Source: Tibeticola sediminis (lineage in GTDB: Bacteria; Pseudomonadota; Gammaproteobacteria; Burkholderiales; Burkholderiaceae_C). From it: a stretch of 64,000 bases of DNA. The notes under the pieces are model-generated. The model worked only from the letters and a program-made list of their open reading frames with translations, searched no databases and was not told where the DNA came from. A program made the translations under genes and the position numbers. The DNA is taken from NCBI RefSeq assembly GCF_003843835.1, contig NZ_RKQL01000001.1, positions 868,001-932,000 on the forward strand, read 5' to 3'. The stretch's first letter is position 1; the number at the start of each line of letters is the position of its first letter. Of this stretch, positions 63,207-64,000 are shown piece by piece.

Positions 63207-64000
63207 TTGAAACTGAGCTCTTTCTGGCGTCATCCGTGGATGCGGCGCCTGCGTGACGTGACGCTGGCGGTGCCGCTGGAGCCGATCCTGCACGCCTCGC
63301 CGCTGCGCCTCAAGCTGCTCGGGCTCTACACGATGATTGGCCACCCGCTGTTTTATTTCGTCTGGGAACACCTGTATCCGCAGCCGTTCGAGGATGCCGC
63401 CCTGCGCGCGTTGATGACCGCATGCGGCATCCCCCTGGTGCTTGACTCGGTCGCCCTGCGTCCGCATAGCCAGCGAAGCGCGCGCGTCTTCACCACCGTG
63501 CTGTTCATCCAACTGCCGCTGTTTTTCAGCTGGATGTACTTCATGAACGGTCACAACGACGTTTGGATCGCCAGCTTGGCGACCGTCATCGTCATCTATT
63601 TCCACTTGACCGATTGGCGGGTGGCCGCCGCAGGCTCGTTGCTCGGCCTGGGGCTCGCGGCCCTGCTGGCGCTGCCCTTCACCGAAGCACACTCGGGTGG
63701 ACTGCCCCCGCCCCACGCCTTCGTCCTGGCATTCGCATGGATGTCGGGCTTGCTGCTGGGCATTTCGGGCGCCAACCTGCGGCGCGAGCGGATCGAGCAT
63801 TCGCTGGCCACGATCGGCATCATGGCGCACGAGCTGCGCACGCCCTTGGCCACCACCGCACTGATCGCCGATGCGCTGCGCATGGAAGCACAACGCAAGA
63901 GCGGCGAGGGGCCGCGCCCCGAGTCGCTCGAAAAATGGGCGGCGCGGTTGCACCAGCTCACCCGGTCCATGAACCATCACATCGACCTGCAAATCGCCAA
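63207..64000 (+). CDS. Membrane sensor histidine kinase (3' truncated)
   Basis: Translating from TTG 63207 gives 264 residues with no stop to the window end. An N-terminal part has about six hydrophobic helices (for example FFSWMYFMNG; SLATVIVIYFHLT; GSLLGLGLAALLALPF; GLLLGISGAN), followed by a phospho-acceptor helix with MAHELRTPLATTAL and then a segment rich in acidic and basic residues (LHQLTRSMNHHIDLQI). The layout is that of six-helix membrane kinases of the CqsS/LqsS type that sense alpha-hydroxyketone signals. ATG 63240 (MRRLRDVTL) is an alternative start. The catalytic ATPase and any receiver domain are outside the window. Confidence 0.75.
   Translation, partial: MKLSSFWRHPWMRRLRDVTLAVPLEPILHASPLRLKLLGLYTMIGHPLFYFVWEHLYPQPFEDAALRALMTACGIPLVLDSVALRPHSQRSARVFTTVLFIQLPLFFSWMYFMNGHNDVWIASLATVIVIYFHLTDWRVAAAGSLLGLGLAALLALPFTEAHSGGLPPPHAFVLAFAWMSGLLLGISGANLRRERIEHSLATIGIMAHELRTPLATTALIADALRMEAQRKSGEGPRPESLEKWAARLHQLTRSMNHHIDLQIA

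Overview
This window is about 64 kb of GC-rich bacterial chromosome. Gene content and neighbourhoods (argB next to slmA, a MccA/AtuF-type acyl-CoA carboxylase cluster, a phasin, ABC-type O-antigen export) point to a betaproteobacterium of the order Burkholderiales. The genus cannot be fixed from the sequence alone. There is no rRNA or tRNA gene that I can see. Coding density is high, and many neighbouring genes overlap by 4 bases (ATGA, GTGA or TTGA), so the operons are tightly coupled.

Layout. (1) 1-1031: the 3' end of a periplasmic substrate-binding protein gene and its terminator. (2) 1049-19860, all on the minus strand: acyl-CoA catabolism. It holds a thioesterase, a stand-alone CYP102-like P450, and an acyl-CoA carboxylase block (biotin subunit, hydratase, acyl-CoA dehydrogenase, carboxyltransferase, SDR, TetR) that looks more like acyclic-terpene (atu) than leucine (liu) catabolism. 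Upstream of that block lies a beta-oxidation block (enoyl-CoA isomerase, thiolase, FadN-type fusion, FadE-type dehydrogenase, TetR with an operator) and an FAH-family hydrolase. (3) 19930-21532: slmA and argB. (4) 21752-36232: a type I secretion operon (TolC, HlyD, two ABC exporters, a RuvC-less TnpB-like protein, two small unknowns, a methyltransferase), a DUF3782-like protein, a RAYT-type transposase, and the probable cargo, an RTX S-layer-like protein with its own terminator and a perfect CRP-type site upstream. (5) 36515-41907: a three-gene ATGA-coupled operon (FecR-domain protein, CHASE2 protein with a degenerate cyclase domain, TPR/beta-barrel-like protein) divergent from a Crp/Fnr regulator. 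(6) 41904-56224: cell-surface polysaccharide genes (acyltransferase, GNAT, a PIG-L/GT2 fusion, a GT4/GT2 fusion, wecB, a further glycosyltransferase, Wzt/Wzm, a GT2 enzyme, and rfbC, A, D, B for dTDP-rhamnose). (7) 56349-61439: a 661-residue Marinobacter-type fatty acyl-CoA reductase, a phasin, a patatin and a TetR regulator, suggesting storage-lipid or fatty-alcohol metabolism. (8) 61587-64000: coaX, a LuxR-type regulator, and the 5' part of a membrane histidine kinase.

The most striking non-coding signal is a set of small transposable elements (MITE-like) inserted at gene junctions. Family A (about 235 bp, CCTAAA ends) has two inverted copies; one has a perfect 5-bp target duplication. Family B (161 bp, GGCAACGCTGAA ends) has two full copies, each with a perfect 4-bp duplication (TTTA or CTTA) that supplies the TAA stop codon of the neighbouring gene, plus a 55-bp internal-deletion copy. 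A third, unrelated-looking palindromic element lies between the thiolase and FadN genes. Families A, B and this third element all carry the same roughly 46-bp imperfect palindrome at their centre although their ends differ. One family B copy appears to provide the start codon and first codons of the SDR gene.
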